From assembly GCF_021800405.1 (NCBI RefSeq), contig NZ_CP084550.1, positions 558,001 through 622,000 on the forward strand: a stretch of 64,000 nucleotides of DNA, in the 5' to 3' direction. This DNA is from Arthrobacter sp. FW306-07-I. GTDB lineage: Bacteria; Actinomycetota; Actinomycetes; Actinomycetales; Micrococcaceae. Position numbers and translations under genes: made by a program. Positions 53,212-62,228 of this stretch are shown one piece after another (position 1 is the first letter of the stretch; every line of letters begins with the position of its first letter). The notes under the pieces are model-generated. The model ran no database searches. It saw nothing but the letters and a program-made list of their open reading frames with translations, and was not told the origin of the DNA.

Positions 53212-54222
53212 ATGTCAACCGACGCCTCACATGAAGTCCGGCCCGCGGCAGATACCGCCGCGGGCCGGGCGCCCCAAAACGTCCCCGATTCCGGGCAGCA
53301 GCACGGCCACGAGGGCGGACTGCGCCGCAAAGGCCTGAGCGAACGAAACCGCCCCCTCTGGATGCTTATCCCCGGCGGCACCCTGATGATCATCATCATC
53401 GTGGTACCGCTCCTGCTGGGCATCTACATGTCGGTCCTCAACCTGGACCAGTACACCCTGCGGAAATGGATCAGCGCGCCGATCATCGGAGTGGAAAACT
53501 TCGTTGAAGCGATTACAGCTTCGCCGCTGCTGCACGCCGTCTGGCTCAGTGTCAGCTACTCGCTGCTGGCCATGGTGGTGACGCTGCCGCTGGGCATTGC
53601 CGCCGCGGTTGCCACGCAGAACGCGTTCAAGGGCCGGGCAGTGATCCGCTCGATCTTCCTCATCCCGTACGTCCTCCCATCCTTCGTGGTGGCCACCGTC
53701 TGGCGGACCATGCTCCAGCCCGGCGGAATCGTGGACGAGGCCCTGGCCACCGTGGGCATTCACGTCGGGCTGTGGCTCAACGGGCCGCAGACCTTTTGGA
53801 CACTGGTCCTGGTCCAGATTTGGGCCTCCTGGCCGTTCATCTACCTGTTGGCGCTGTCCGGCCTCCAGTCCGTGGACCACGAAGTACATGAAGCTTCGGC
53901 CCTGGACGGGGCACTGTGGTGGAACAAGCTGCGGTACGTGATCTTCCCCTACCTGAAAGGCCCGCTGTCGCTGGCCTTCCTGATCGGGATGCTGCACCAC
54001 ATCAACAACTTCACCCTTCCGTTCGTGCTGTTCGGCGTTCCGGCCCCGGCCGACGTCGAAGTCCTGCCCATCCTGACCTACGTCACCAGCTTCCAGAGCT
54101 TCCGCTTTGGCCTGAGCGCCGCCATGGCCTTCATCTCCCTGGTGCTCATCGCCATTCCGCTGTTCGTCTACCTCCGTGCCGTCAAGCTTGACGACGCCGA
54201 AACACCTGGAGCAAAGAAATGA
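53212..54222 (+). CDS. ABC transporter permease, MalF-like
   Basis: 336 residues with about six helices after a 45-residue polar N-terminus. The cytoplasmic EAA loop reads EVHEASALDGALWWNKLRYVIFPYLKGP. Pairs with the MalG-like permease that follows (ATGA overlap). A sugar ABC importer normally needs an ATPase; none is in the operon. Confidence 0.93.
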   Translation: MSTDASHEVRPAADTAAGRAPQNVPDSGQQHGHEGGLRRKGLSERNRPLWMLIPGGTLMIIIIVVPLLLGIYMSVLNLDQYTLRKWISAPIIGVENFVEAITASPLLHAVWLSVSYSLLAMVVTLPLGIAAAVATQNAFKGRAVIRSIFLIPYVLPSFVVATVWRTMLQPGGIVDEALATVGIHVGLWLNGPQTFWTLVLVQIWASWPFIYLLALSGLQSVDHEVHEASALDGALWWNKLRYVIFPYLKGPLSLAFLIGMLHHINNFTLPFVLFGVPAPADVEVLPILTYVTSFQSFRFGLSAAMAFISLVLIAIPLFVYLRAVKLDDAETPGAKK

Positions 54223-55142
54223 GCACCACGACAGCCACCCGGCGGAGTGCCCCAGCCTCTGACATCGACCGTCCGGGCTCGCACCGGCAGCACGAGGTGC
54301 TGCGGCTGCTCCCGACCCCGCTGCTGATTTTCGTCCTGGTGTTCCTGGGCGCCCTGGTCCTGATCCCGGTGCTGTACATCTTCCTGGCCTCGGTGAACTC
54401 GGACATCGGCGTGGCCAACGGCGAGTTCTGGCCATCGACAGTCACATTCGAGAACTACTCAAAGATCTGGACCAGCGTGGGCCTGGCCACCGGCCTTACC
54501 AACAGTGTGTTGGTGGCGGGCGCAACCGCTGTGGTTTCCGCCGCGATGTCCATCTCCACCGCTTTCGTACTGGTCCGCTACACCTTCCGCGGTCGGCTGA
54601 CCATCCTCCGTGGCCTGCTGGCCCTGCAGTCCGTGCCCGGCACCCTGATGGTGCTGCCGGTCTTCGTCCTGTTTTCCTCGGCCGCCACCTATCTGGGGAT
54701 CCAGGTCATCGGAACCCAGTGGGGCCTCTTCGTCACCTACCTGACGTTCGCCATGCCGTTCTCCACCTGGGTGATGGTCACCTATCTCCGCGGGCTCCCC
54801 AAGGAACTCGAAGAAGCAGCAAGGATCGACGGCGCGTCCAACGTCGGAGTCCTTTTCCGCATCATCCTGCCGCTCAGCTGGCCCGGCATCGTTGTCTCCG
54901 GCATCTTCGCGTTCCTGCTCGGCTGGAACGACGTGCTGTTCGCCTCGGTGATGACGCGCCCCGAAAGCCAGACGGCCGCCGTCGCACTTCAAATCTTTGG
55001 TGCTTCCCAGGAAGGCGGCGCCATTCCCTTCTACGGCCAGATGATGGCGGCAGCCCTGGTGTGCGCCGCACCGGTGGTCATTCTCTACCTGATTTTCCAG
55101 CGTTACCTAGTAGGCGGGCTGACCGCCGGAGGAGTTAAATAA
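54219..55142 (+). CDS. ABC transporter permease, MalG-like
   Basis: 307 residues, six helices, and the EAA loop ELEEAARIDGASNVGVLFRIILPLSWPGI. Forms the transport channel with the upstream permease and is served by the binding lipoprotein. ATG at 54219 overlaps the previous stop as ATGA. Confidence 0.93.
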   Translation: MSTTTATRRSAPASDIDRPGSHRQHEVLRLLPTPLLIFVLVFLGALVLIPVLYIFLASVNSDIGVANGEFWPSTVTFENYSKIWTSVGLATGLTNSVLVAGATAVVSAAMSISTAFVLVRYTFRGRLTILRGLLALQSVPGTLMVLPVFVLFSSAATYLGIQVIGTQWGLFVTYLTFAMPFSTWVMVTYLRGLPKELEEAARIDGASNVGVLFRIILPLSWPGIVVSGIFAFLLGWNDVLFASVMTRPESQTAAVALQIFGASQEGGAIPFYGQMMAAALVCAAPVVILYLIFQRYLVGGLTAGGVK

Positions 55143-55144
55143 CC

Positions 55145-55993
55145 ATGGTTTCGACCACCCAGGTCACCTGGCAGCTGTCAGGCTTCGGCGACGAGATCGA
55201 CGACGACCCCGCAGTCCAGATCGCAGTGCTGCAGGCCCTCGGCGCCAACCACATCGAGGTCCGCAGCGCGTGGGGCACCAACATCGTGGACCTCAGCGAC
55301 GATCAGCTCCAGGCCCTCGCGTCCCTGCTGTCGGAGAAGGGCATGAAGGTTTCGGCCATCGCTTCCCCGATTGGCAAGGTGGACGTCAGCCTCCCGGTGG
55401 AGCACGAAGTGGAGCGGCTGCGCCGTGCCGTGAATGCGGCCAAGGTCCTGGACGCCAGGTACATCCGCATCTTCTCCTTCTACTACGGCGAGTCCGTGCA
55501 GGTGGAAAGCATCCGCGACGCTGTCATGGAGCGCATGCGGGCCCTCGCCGATGTGGCGGAGGAAGCGGGTGTGATCCTCCTGCACGAGAACGAGAAGGAC
55601 ATCTTCGGGGATGTTCCGGACCGGGTCCTGGACATCATCGAGACCGTCAACTCGCCCGCCCTGAAGGTTGCCTGGGACGCGGCAAACTTCGTCCAGGTGG
55701 GGGTCAAGCCCTTCGACGAGGCATACACGAAACTGCGCCCGTACCTGGAATACCTGCAGGTCAAGGATGCACTGTTCGAGAACGGCCACGTCACGCCGGC
55801 CGGCGAGGGAGACGGTGACCTGCTCAGGACCGTGGAAGCACTCAAAGCCGACGGGTACCAGGGCTTCGCCTCCCTTGAACCGCACCTTGCGGGCGCCCAT
55901 GGGCTGGGCGGGTTCTCCGGCCCCACCGCCTTCGGCATCGCAGCCCGAGCCTTCGCAAAAGTCACCGCAGACGCAGGAGTCCAGACCGCATGA
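55145..55993 (+). CDS. sugar-phosphate-isomerase-like TIM barrel (AP endonuclease 2 family)
   Basis: 282 residues. The fold of xylose-isomerase-like TIM barrels: WQLSGFGDEIDDDPAVQIAVLQALGANHIEVRS at the start, candidate metal ligands Glu in LLHENEKDIFG, Asp in VAWDAANFVQVG and Glu in FASLEPHL. Such proteins act as sugar isomerases, epimerases, or eliminases/hydratases on 3-keto-sugars. Position next to a Gfo/Idh/MocA oxidoreductase favours the last. It overlaps that gene by 4 bases (ATGA). Confidence 0.85.
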   Translation: MVSTTQVTWQLSGFGDEIDDDPAVQIAVLQALGANHIEVRSAWGTNIVDLSDDQLQALASLLSEKGMKVSAIASPIGKVDVSLPVEHEVERLRRAVNAAKVLDARYIRIFSFYYGESVQVESIRDAVMERMRALADVAEEAGVILLHENEKDIFGDVPDRVLDIIETVNSPALKVAWDAANFVQVGVKPFDEAYTKLRPYLEYLQVKDALFENGHVTPAGEGDGDLLRTVEALKADGYQGFASLEPHLAGAHGLGGFSGPTAFGIAARAFAKVTADAGVQTA

Positions 55994-57150
55994 GCACCTT
56001 GAACGTAGCCATTACTGGATGCGGCGTCATCGGCCGCACCCACGCCGTAGCCCTCCAGTCCTTCCCGGAGGCCCGGATCGTCGCCCTCGTCGACGCCATT
56101 CCGGCGGCAGCCGAAGCGCTTGCCGATTTCATCGAGAAGCAGGGCGGGGAACGGCCCGCGCTGTACACCTCGCAGGCGGAGGCCTTTGCTGCGCAGGACA
56201 TTGACCTTGTCGCATTGGCAACGCCCAGCGGCCTTCACATCCAGCAGGGACTGGAGGTCCTGGCCGCCGGCAAGCACGTGGTGATCGAAAAGCCCCTCGA
56301 CGTGGACCTCACCCGGGCCCAGGAAATCGAGGCCGCCGCAAAGGAAGCCGCGGAAAAGGGAGTCGTTGCCTCGGTCATCAGCCAGCACCGGTTCGACCAG
56401 TCAAGCGTGGCTGTGGCGGACGCTATCGCCAAGGGACGTTTCGGCCGGCTCACCTCAGCCATCGCATCGGTGGCATGGTGGCGCAGCCAGGGCTACTACG
56501 ACTCCGGCGACTGGCGCGGCACGTGGGCCATGGACGGCGGCGGTGCGTTGATGAACCAGGGCGTGCACACCGTTGACCTGCTCCTCTGGTTCATGGGGCG
56601 CCCCGTGGAGATCCACGCGCACACCGCCCTGCTGGCCCATGAACGGATCGAAGTGGAGGACACCGCCGTAGCCACCGTCACCTTCGAAAACGGCGGACTG
56701 GCAGTCCTGCACGCCACCACGGCCGCCTACCCCGGGCTGACTGTCCGCGTCCAGCTCATGGGATCCGAAGGATCCGCCGTGGTGGACAACGACCGGCTGC
56801 AGTACTTCCACAGCAAGGACGCCGGCGGCGAGTCCGCGGACATGGGCCTCCAGGGCGGCGGCAACCAGGCCGAACAGGAACTGGCCAAGTACCCGGTGGA
56901 GGACTACAAAGCCGCGGACCCCACCACGTACCCCGCCGGGCACGTCCGCCAGTACCGGGACATTCTTGCCGCCATCGCCGGCGGCCGGCAGCCGGGCGTC
57001 ACCGTCAGTGACGCGGTCAACGCGCTCGCGGCCGTGCGCTCCGTCTACGTTTCGGCCACCCTCGGCCAGCCCGTCCTCTTCGACGACGTCCTTGCAGGCA
57101 AGTACAACGACCTTGAAGTCCGCACCGGCAGTGCGGCAGAAAGCGCCTGA
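55990..57150 (+). CDS. Gfo/Idh/MocA-family oxidoreductase
   Basis: 386 residues. N-terminal Rossmann motif VAITGCGVIGRTHAVAL, the EKPLDVDLTRA motif near 97-107 and the C-terminal GGGALMNQGVHTVDLLLWFMG with the substrate His. Members oxidise a hydroxyl of a sugar or inositol with NAD(P). Between two TIM-barrel genes it may make a 3-keto intermediate; the substrate is not determinable. ATG at 55990. Confidence 0.9.
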   Translation: MSTLNVAITGCGVIGRTHAVALQSFPEARIVALVDAIPAAAEALADFIEKQGGERPALYTSQAEAFAAQDIDLVALATPSGLHIQQGLEVLAAGKHVVIEKPLDVDLTRAQEIEAAAKEAAEKGVVASVISQHRFDQSSVAVADAIAKGRFGRLTSAIASVAWWRSQGYYDSGDWRGTWAMDGGGALMNQGVHTVDLLLWFMGRPVEIHAHTALLAHERIEVEDTAVATVTFENGGLAVLHATTAAYPGLTVRVQLMGSEGSAVVDNDRLQYFHSKDAGGESADMGLQGGGNQAEQELAKYPVEDYKAADPTTYPAGHVRQYRDILAAIAGGRQPGVTVSDAVNALAAVRSVYVSATLGQPVLFDDVLAGKYNDLEVRTGSAAESA

Positions 57151-57154
57151 CACC

Positions 57155-58060
57155 ATGAAGTTTTCAGTATTTACGGCATCAACCCCCGAATGGGCTCCCG
57201 AAGAGGCAGTGAAGCACCTCGCCGACCAGGGCTGGGACGGCGTCGAATGGCGCATCACCGACCAGGCAGAAGCAGATGCGCCAGGCTTCTGGGCCGGCAA
57301 CAGGGCCACCATCCCGCTCACCGGCATGGAGGACCACCTGGACCGGCTCGCCACCCTCACCAGCGGGGCCGGCCTGGAGTTCTCCGGCATCGGAGGGTAC
57401 GCCCGGTGTGACAACCACGCTGACGTGGACCGGATGCTGGCAGCCACGGCCAAGCTGGGCGCGGAAAAGGTTCGTGTCACCACGCTTCCGCTCGGGACGG
57501 CAGCCTGGGGCAACGAACCGGCCAGCGGCACGCCCTACCCGGAGCTCTTCGCGGCAGCCCGGCGTGACTTTGAATGGATCGCCGAGCGGGCAGCACACCA
57601 TGGAGTGAAGGCGCTGGTGGAACTCCACCACCGGACCATCACCGCTTCGGCATCCTCCGCCCTGCGGCTGCTGGACGGACTGGATCCGCAGCACGTGGGC
57701 GTCATCCATGACCTGGGCAACCTGCTTATCGAAGGCCAGGAGGACTACCTCCCCGCCTTCGAACTCCTGGGCGACTACCTGGCGCACGTCCACGTCAAGA
57801 ACGCGCTGTGGGTCAACAGCGGAGAAATCGACGAGTCCGGCGCGGCTGTCTACCGCAACGAGTGGGCTCCGCTCCGGTCAGGGCAGGGCAGTGTCCTCCA
57901 GTACTTCAAGGCGCTCGCGGCCTTTGGCTATGACGGGTGGGTGACTGTGGAGGACTTCTCCACCGAACTCCCGCTGGCCGAACGGACCGCGGACAACCTC
58001 GATTACCTGCGTTCCACGGCGGCCCTGGCAGGGCTCTCCGTCGCGGCAGGAAGGCGTTGA
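57155..58060 (+). CDS. second sugar-phosphate-isomerase-like TIM barrel
   Basis: 301 residues of the same superfamily as the gene at 55145 but diverged. The likely metal/acid-base residues are in VELHHRTIT, VIHDLGNLLI, HVHVKNAL and VTVEDFS. Its different active-site motifs suggest a different reaction from the first barrel. Weak ribosome site; ATG at 57155, four bases after the oxidoreductase stop. Confidence 0.85.
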   Translation: MKFSVFTASTPEWAPEEAVKHLADQGWDGVEWRITDQAEADAPGFWAGNRATIPLTGMEDHLDRLATLTSGAGLEFSGIGGYARCDNHADVDRMLAATAKLGAEKVRVTTLPLGTAAWGNEPASGTPYPELFAAARRDFEWIAERAAHHGVKALVELHHRTITASASSALRLLDGLDPQHVGVIHDLGNLLIEGQEDYLPAFELLGDYLAHVHVKNALWVNSGEIDESGAAVYRNEWAPLRSGQGSVLQYFKALAAFGYDGWVTVEDFSTELPLAERTADNLDYLRSTAALAGLSVAAGRR

Positions 58061-58062
58061 CC

Positions 58063-59466
58063 ATGGCACAGCCAATAGCGGACCACCCGGACCGGCTGCT
58101 GCCGGCCGATCCCGGGGTCCGGGACATCGCGCGGTCGCTCTTCAAGAAAGTGGAAGGGCTGCCCATCATCTCCCCGCATGGGCATGTGGATGCGGCAGTC
58201 ATCGAGCAGAACACGCCCTTTCCCGATCCCGCCGCGCTCCTGGTCACCCCGGACCATTACGTCACCAGGCTGATCCACGCCGGCGGGGTGCCCATGGACC
58301 AGTTGGGGCTCGGCAATCAGCCTGCTGATTCACGGGAGGTCTGGCGCCACTTCTGCGAGGCGTGGCCCAACTTTGAAGGAACGGCGTCCGGCTACTGGAT
58401 CCGGCAGGAGTTTGCCCACGTCTTTGGCCTGGCGGAGGAGCCGTCCAAGGACAACGCCGACCGGCTTTACGATGCACTCCAGGCCAAACTCTCCGAGCCG
58501 GGTTTCCGGCCGCGGGAGCTGTTCAAGGAATTCAACATCGAGGTGCTCGCCACCACCGATGACCCCCTTGACTCGCTTGACAGCCATGCCGCGCTGCAGG
58601 CGGACCCTTCGTTCGCCGCCCGCGTGCTGCCCACGTTCCGGCCGGACCAGTACCTGAACATGGCGCACCCGGCCTGGCAGGACAACGTGGAGCGCCTCAT
58701 CGGAGCTGCCGGGGACGGCGCCTCGGGCTACGCCGGCTACATCAAGGCCCTCGAGGCTCGCCGGCGCCACTTCGTGGAGCGCGGCGCGGTGTCCGCGGAC
58801 CACGGCGTCTTCACGCCCACCACGCTGAAACTGGACGACGGCGAAGCGGAGCGGCTTTTCGAGTGCGGCCGGACGGGCCAGGCGAGTGCTGCGGACCGGG
58901 ACGCCTTCGAGGCGCACATGATCTACCAGATGGCGCGGATGTCGGTGGAGGACGGTCTGGTCATGACCATCCACCCGGGTTCGTTCCGCAACCACCACAC
59001 GCCCACGTTCGAGGCCTTCGGCGCGGACACCGGCCACGACATACCGGTTGCCGTGAACTACACCGAGGCCGTGCGCCCGCTGCTGCAGGATTTCGGGACG
59101 GCGAAGGACTTCCACTTGGTCCTGTTCACCCTCGATGAGACGGTTTTTTCACGCGAACTGGCTCCGTTGGCCGGGTTCTACCCTTCGGTTTACCTTGGCG
59201 CTCCGTGGTGGTTCCTGGACGCGCCGGACGCCATGCTCCGCTTCCGTTCGGCGGTCACGGAGACGGCAGGGTTCTCCCGGTCCTCGGGCTTCATCGACGA
59301 CACCAGGGCGTTCTGCTCCATCCCCGCCCGCCATGACACGGCCCGGCGGATCGAGGCATCCTTCCTGGCCCGGCTGGTGGCAGAACATCGAATCACCGAG
59401 GAACGGGCACACGAACTCATCGTGGACATCATCGACGCATCACCACGGCGGGTGTTCAAGCTGTGA
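58063..59466 (+). CDS. uxaC: glucuronate isomerase
   Basis: 467 residues, standard UxaC length. Isomerises D-glucuronate to D-fructuronate (and galacturonate to tagaturonate). The metal ligands SPHGHVDA, the WRHFCEAWPNFEGT block, LATTDDPLDSLDSH and IHPGSFRNHHTPTFEAFG are typical. GGAAGGCGTTGACC precedes the ATG at 58063. Confidence 0.96.
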   Translation: MAQPIADHPDRLLPADPGVRDIARSLFKKVEGLPIISPHGHVDAAVIEQNTPFPDPAALLVTPDHYVTRLIHAGGVPMDQLGLGNQPADSREVWRHFCEAWPNFEGTASGYWIRQEFAHVFGLAEEPSKDNADRLYDALQAKLSEPGFRPRELFKEFNIEVLATTDDPLDSLDSHAALQADPSFAARVLPTFRPDQYLNMAHPAWQDNVERLIGAAGDGASGYAGYIKALEARRRHFVERGAVSADHGVFTPTTLKLDDGEAERLFECGRTGQASAADRDAFEAHMIYQMARMSVEDGLVMTIHPGSFRNHHTPTFEAFGADTGHDIPVAVNYTEAVRPLLQDFGTAKDFHLVLFTLDETVFSRELAPLAGFYPSVYLGAPWWFLDAPDAMLRFRSAVTETAGFSRSSGFIDDTRAFCSIPARHDTARRIEASFLARLVAEHRITEERAHELIVDIIDASPRRVFKL

Positions 59467-60890
59467 ACGCCGCCCCGCCTGCACCGGGCTCACTTCCTGT
59501 CCTGGACCGCAGCCTGAAGCCCATGCCCCAACCTCCGGTGCGCATCGTGCACCTCGGCCTGGGGGCATTCCACCGCTCCCACCAGGCCTGGTACACACAG
59601 CACGCCCCTGACGCCGCGGAGTGGGGGATCGCGGCGTTTACCGGCCGGCGCCCGGCCGCCGCAGAAGCGCTGTCGGCCCAGGACTGCCTTTACACGCTGG
59701 TGGAACGTTCGGCAGACGGGGACAGTTTCGAAGTGATCGGCAGCATCGTGGAAGCGGTGGACGGAGCCAACATCGCCCGGCTTTGTGAGCTTGTCGCGGC
59801 GGAGGAGACGGCGGTGGTCACGCTGACCATCACCGAGGCCGCGTACGGGCTTGCGGCAGATGGAACGTTCGACGGCGACGCTCCCGGTGTGGCGGATGAC
59901 CTCCGCGCGCTGTCGGCGGCGGCGTCCGGGGAAGCGGGAGTGCCCGGCACACCCTTGGGACGCCTGGTGCTGGCCCTCGCCAGGCGCCGGGACAGCGGGG
60001 CGGGACCGATCGCCGTCGTCAGCTGTGACAACCTGTCCGCCAACGGGGAGGTTGCCCGCCGCGCCGTCCTGGGACTGGCATCCGGATGGGGTTCCGGGCT
60101 GGCCGAATGGGTCGGGGCGAATGTCAGTTTCGTCAGCACCTCGGTGGACCGGATCACCCCGCGGACCACCGAGGCGGACATCGCTGAAGTCGCCGAACAG
60201 TGCGGCTACACGGACAGCTCGCCCGTGGTGGCCGAACCTTTCCGGAACTGGGTGCTCAGCGGGGATTTCCCGGCTGGACGTCCGCGCTGGGAGGACGCCG
60301 GCGCCGTCGTTGTTGCCGACATTGAGCCCTATGAGAACCGCAAGCTGTGGCTCCTCAACGGTTCGCACTCCATCCTGGCGTACGCCGGGCAGCTGCGCGG
60401 GCACGCCACCGTGGCCGACGCCCTGGCCGATCCCGCCTGCCGGAAGGCCGTGGAGGACTTCTGGGACGAGGCCGCACACCACCTGCAGGCGGCCGGGCTG
60501 GACATCCCTGCGTACCGGAAGGCGCTGCTGGAGCGGTTTGGAAATGCCCGGATCGCCCACCGGCTTGCCCAGATCGCGGCCGACGCCACCACCAAGCTGC
60601 GGATGCGCGCCGTGCCCGTCCTCACGGCGGAGCGGGCCAGCGGCCGAACCGGCAGCGGGGCTGCCCTGATGCTTGCCGCATGGATTGACTACGTGGCCGC
60701 CACCCAGGACTTCCAGGACCCGCTGGCCGAGGACATCCACGCGGCCAACGCCCTTGAGGGCAACGGGAGGGTCCAGGCCCTTCTCCGCCTGGTGAGTGCC
60801 GAGATCGCGGATGATTCCGACATTGTTTCCCTGGTGCACGGGCTGTGCGGATCCATCGCAGCCAAGACAGCCACCCCGTCACCTCTTTAG
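59463..60890 (+). CDS. uxuB: fructuronate reductase (mannitol dehydrogenase family)
   Basis: 475 residues. NAD-dependent polyol/uronate reductase. IVHLGLGAFHRSHQAWYTQ, VVSCDNLSANGEVARRAV and ENRKLWLLNGSHSILAYAG (catalytic Lys, Asn, His) define the family. The position between UxaC and ManD makes D-fructuronate to D-mannonate its step. GTG at 59463 overlaps the uxaC stop. Confidence 0.92.
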   Translation: MNAAPPAPGSLPVLDRSLKPMPQPPVRIVHLGLGAFHRSHQAWYTQHAPDAAEWGIAAFTGRRPAAAEALSAQDCLYTLVERSADGDSFEVIGSIVEAVDGANIARLCELVAAEETAVVTLTITEAAYGLAADGTFDGDAPGVADDLRALSAAASGEAGVPGTPLGRLVLALARRRDSGAGPIAVVSCDNLSANGEVARRAVLGLASGWGSGLAEWVGANVSFVSTSVDRITPRTTEADIAEVAEQCGYTDSSPVVAEPFRNWVLSGDFPAGRPRWEDAGAVVVADIEPYENRKLWLLNGSHSILAYAGQLRGHATVADALADPACRKAVEDFWDEAAHHLQAAGLDIPAYRKALLERFGNARIAHRLAQIAADATTKLRMRAVPVLTAERASGRTGSGAALMLAAWIDYVAATQDFQDPLAEDIHAANALEGNGRVQALLRLVSAEIADDSDIVSLVHGLCGSIAAKTATPSPL

Positions 60891-60929
60891 ACCCTGCTTT
60901 TTCACTTCCGGAAGGAACAGTTAGATCCC

Positions 60930-62159
60930 ATGAAAATCATTGCCGCTGATGTGTTTGTGACCAGTCCGTCCCGGAACTTCGTCACCCTCCGGATCACCAC
61001 CGAGGATGGTGTGACCGGTATTGGGGACGCCACGCTGAACGGTCGCGAGCTGGCGGTTGCCGCGTATCTGCGGGAGCATGTGGCGCAGTTGTTGATCGGG
61101 AAGGATCCGCACCGGATTGAGGATACGTGGCAGTTCCTGTACCGGAGTGCGTATTGGCGGCGGGGTCCGGTGACGATGGCGGCGATCGCTGCGGTGGATA
61201 TGGCGTTGTGGGATATCAAGGGCAAGCTGGCAGGGATGCCGGTGTACCAGTTGCTCGGTGGTGCTTCCCGGAGCGGGTTGCGGGCGTACGGGCATGCCTC
61301 GGGGGCCGATATTGAGTCGTTGTTTGATTCGGTGCGCGAGCATTTGGAGTTGGGGTATAAGTCGATCCGGATCCAAACCGCAGTTCCAGGCATCAAGGCT
61401 GTGTATGGGGTCGCGGCGCAGGCCCAGGCGTCGGGGGAGCGGTATGACTATGAGCCGGCGGGCCGGGGTGCGTTCCCGGTGGAGGAGGACTGGGACACCA
61501 GGGCGTACCTGCGGCATTTGCCTTCGGTGTTTGAGGCGGTGCGGAATGAGTTCGGTCCGGAGATCCCGTTGTTGCATGATGGGCATCACCGGATGACGCC
61601 GATCCAGGCGGCGAAGCTGGGCAAGGCCCTGGAGCCCTATGATCTGTTCTGGTTGGAGGACTGCACGCCGGCGGAGAACCAGGAGGGGCTGCGCCTGGTG
61701 CGCCAGCACACCACGACGCCGCTGGCGATCGGGGAGATCTTTAATACGGTGTGGGATTACCAGACGCTGATCAAGGAGCAGCTGATTGATTACGTCCGGG
61801 CGGCGTCCACGCACTTTGGCGGGATCTCCCCGTTGAAGAAGGTGATGGATTTCGCCGCGCAGTACCAGATCAAGTCCGGGTTCCATGGGCCGACGGATAT
61901 TTCCCCGGTGGGGTTCGCGGCGCAGCTGCACGTGGGGTTGGCGATCCACAACTACGGGATCCAGGAGTACATGCAGCATTCGGTGAAGACCAACGAGGTG
62001 TTCGAGCAGTCCATGACGTTCGTGGACGGGTACCTGCACCCGGGCGACAAGCCCGGCATCGGCGTGGAATTCAACGAAGAAGCCGCCGCAGCTTACCCGT
62101 ACCAGCAGGCCTACCTGCCCTACAACCGCCTCGTCGACGGCACCGTCCACGACTGGTGA
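60930..62159 (+). CDS. manD: D-mannonate dehydratase of the enolase superfamily
   Basis: 409 residues. Dehydrates D-mannonate to 2-keto-3-deoxygluconate. The ManD-type residues Arg147 and Tyr159 are present, with the metal ligands Asp217 (LLHDGHH), Glu243 ([10 protein letters not shown]) and Glu269 (AIGEIFN), and the later catalytic GFHGPTD His. The central 1 kb has more T/G-ending codons (TTG, GGG, GAT) than its neighbours; the ends look normal. GGAAGGAACAG precedes the ATG at 60930. Confidence 0.95.
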   Translation: MKIIAADVFVTSPSRNFVTLRITTEDGVTGIGDATLNGRELAVAAYLREHVAQLLIGKDPHRIEDTWQFLYRSAYWRRGPVTMAAIAAVDMALWDIKGKLAGMPVYQLLGGASRSGLRAYGHASGADIESLFDSVREHLELGYKSIRIQTAVPGIKAVYGVAAQAQASGERYDYEPAGRGAFPVEEDWDTRAYLRHLPSVFEAVRNEFGPEIPLLHDGHHRMTPIQAAKLGKALEPYDLFWLEDCTPAENQEGLRLVRQHTTTPLAIGEIFNTVWDYQTLIKEQLIDYVRAASTHFGGISPLKKVMDFAAQYQIKSGFHGPTDISPVGFAAQLHVGLAIHNYGIQEYMQHSVKTNEVFEQSMTFVDGYLHPGDKPGIGVEFNEEAAAAYPYQQAYLPYNRLVDGTVHDW

Positions 62160-62228
62160 AACCGGCCCGCGGCCGGTAAGAATGCCCACGGCTGAAAACT
62201 GCCCATACGGGTGAGAAGGAAAATTTCG

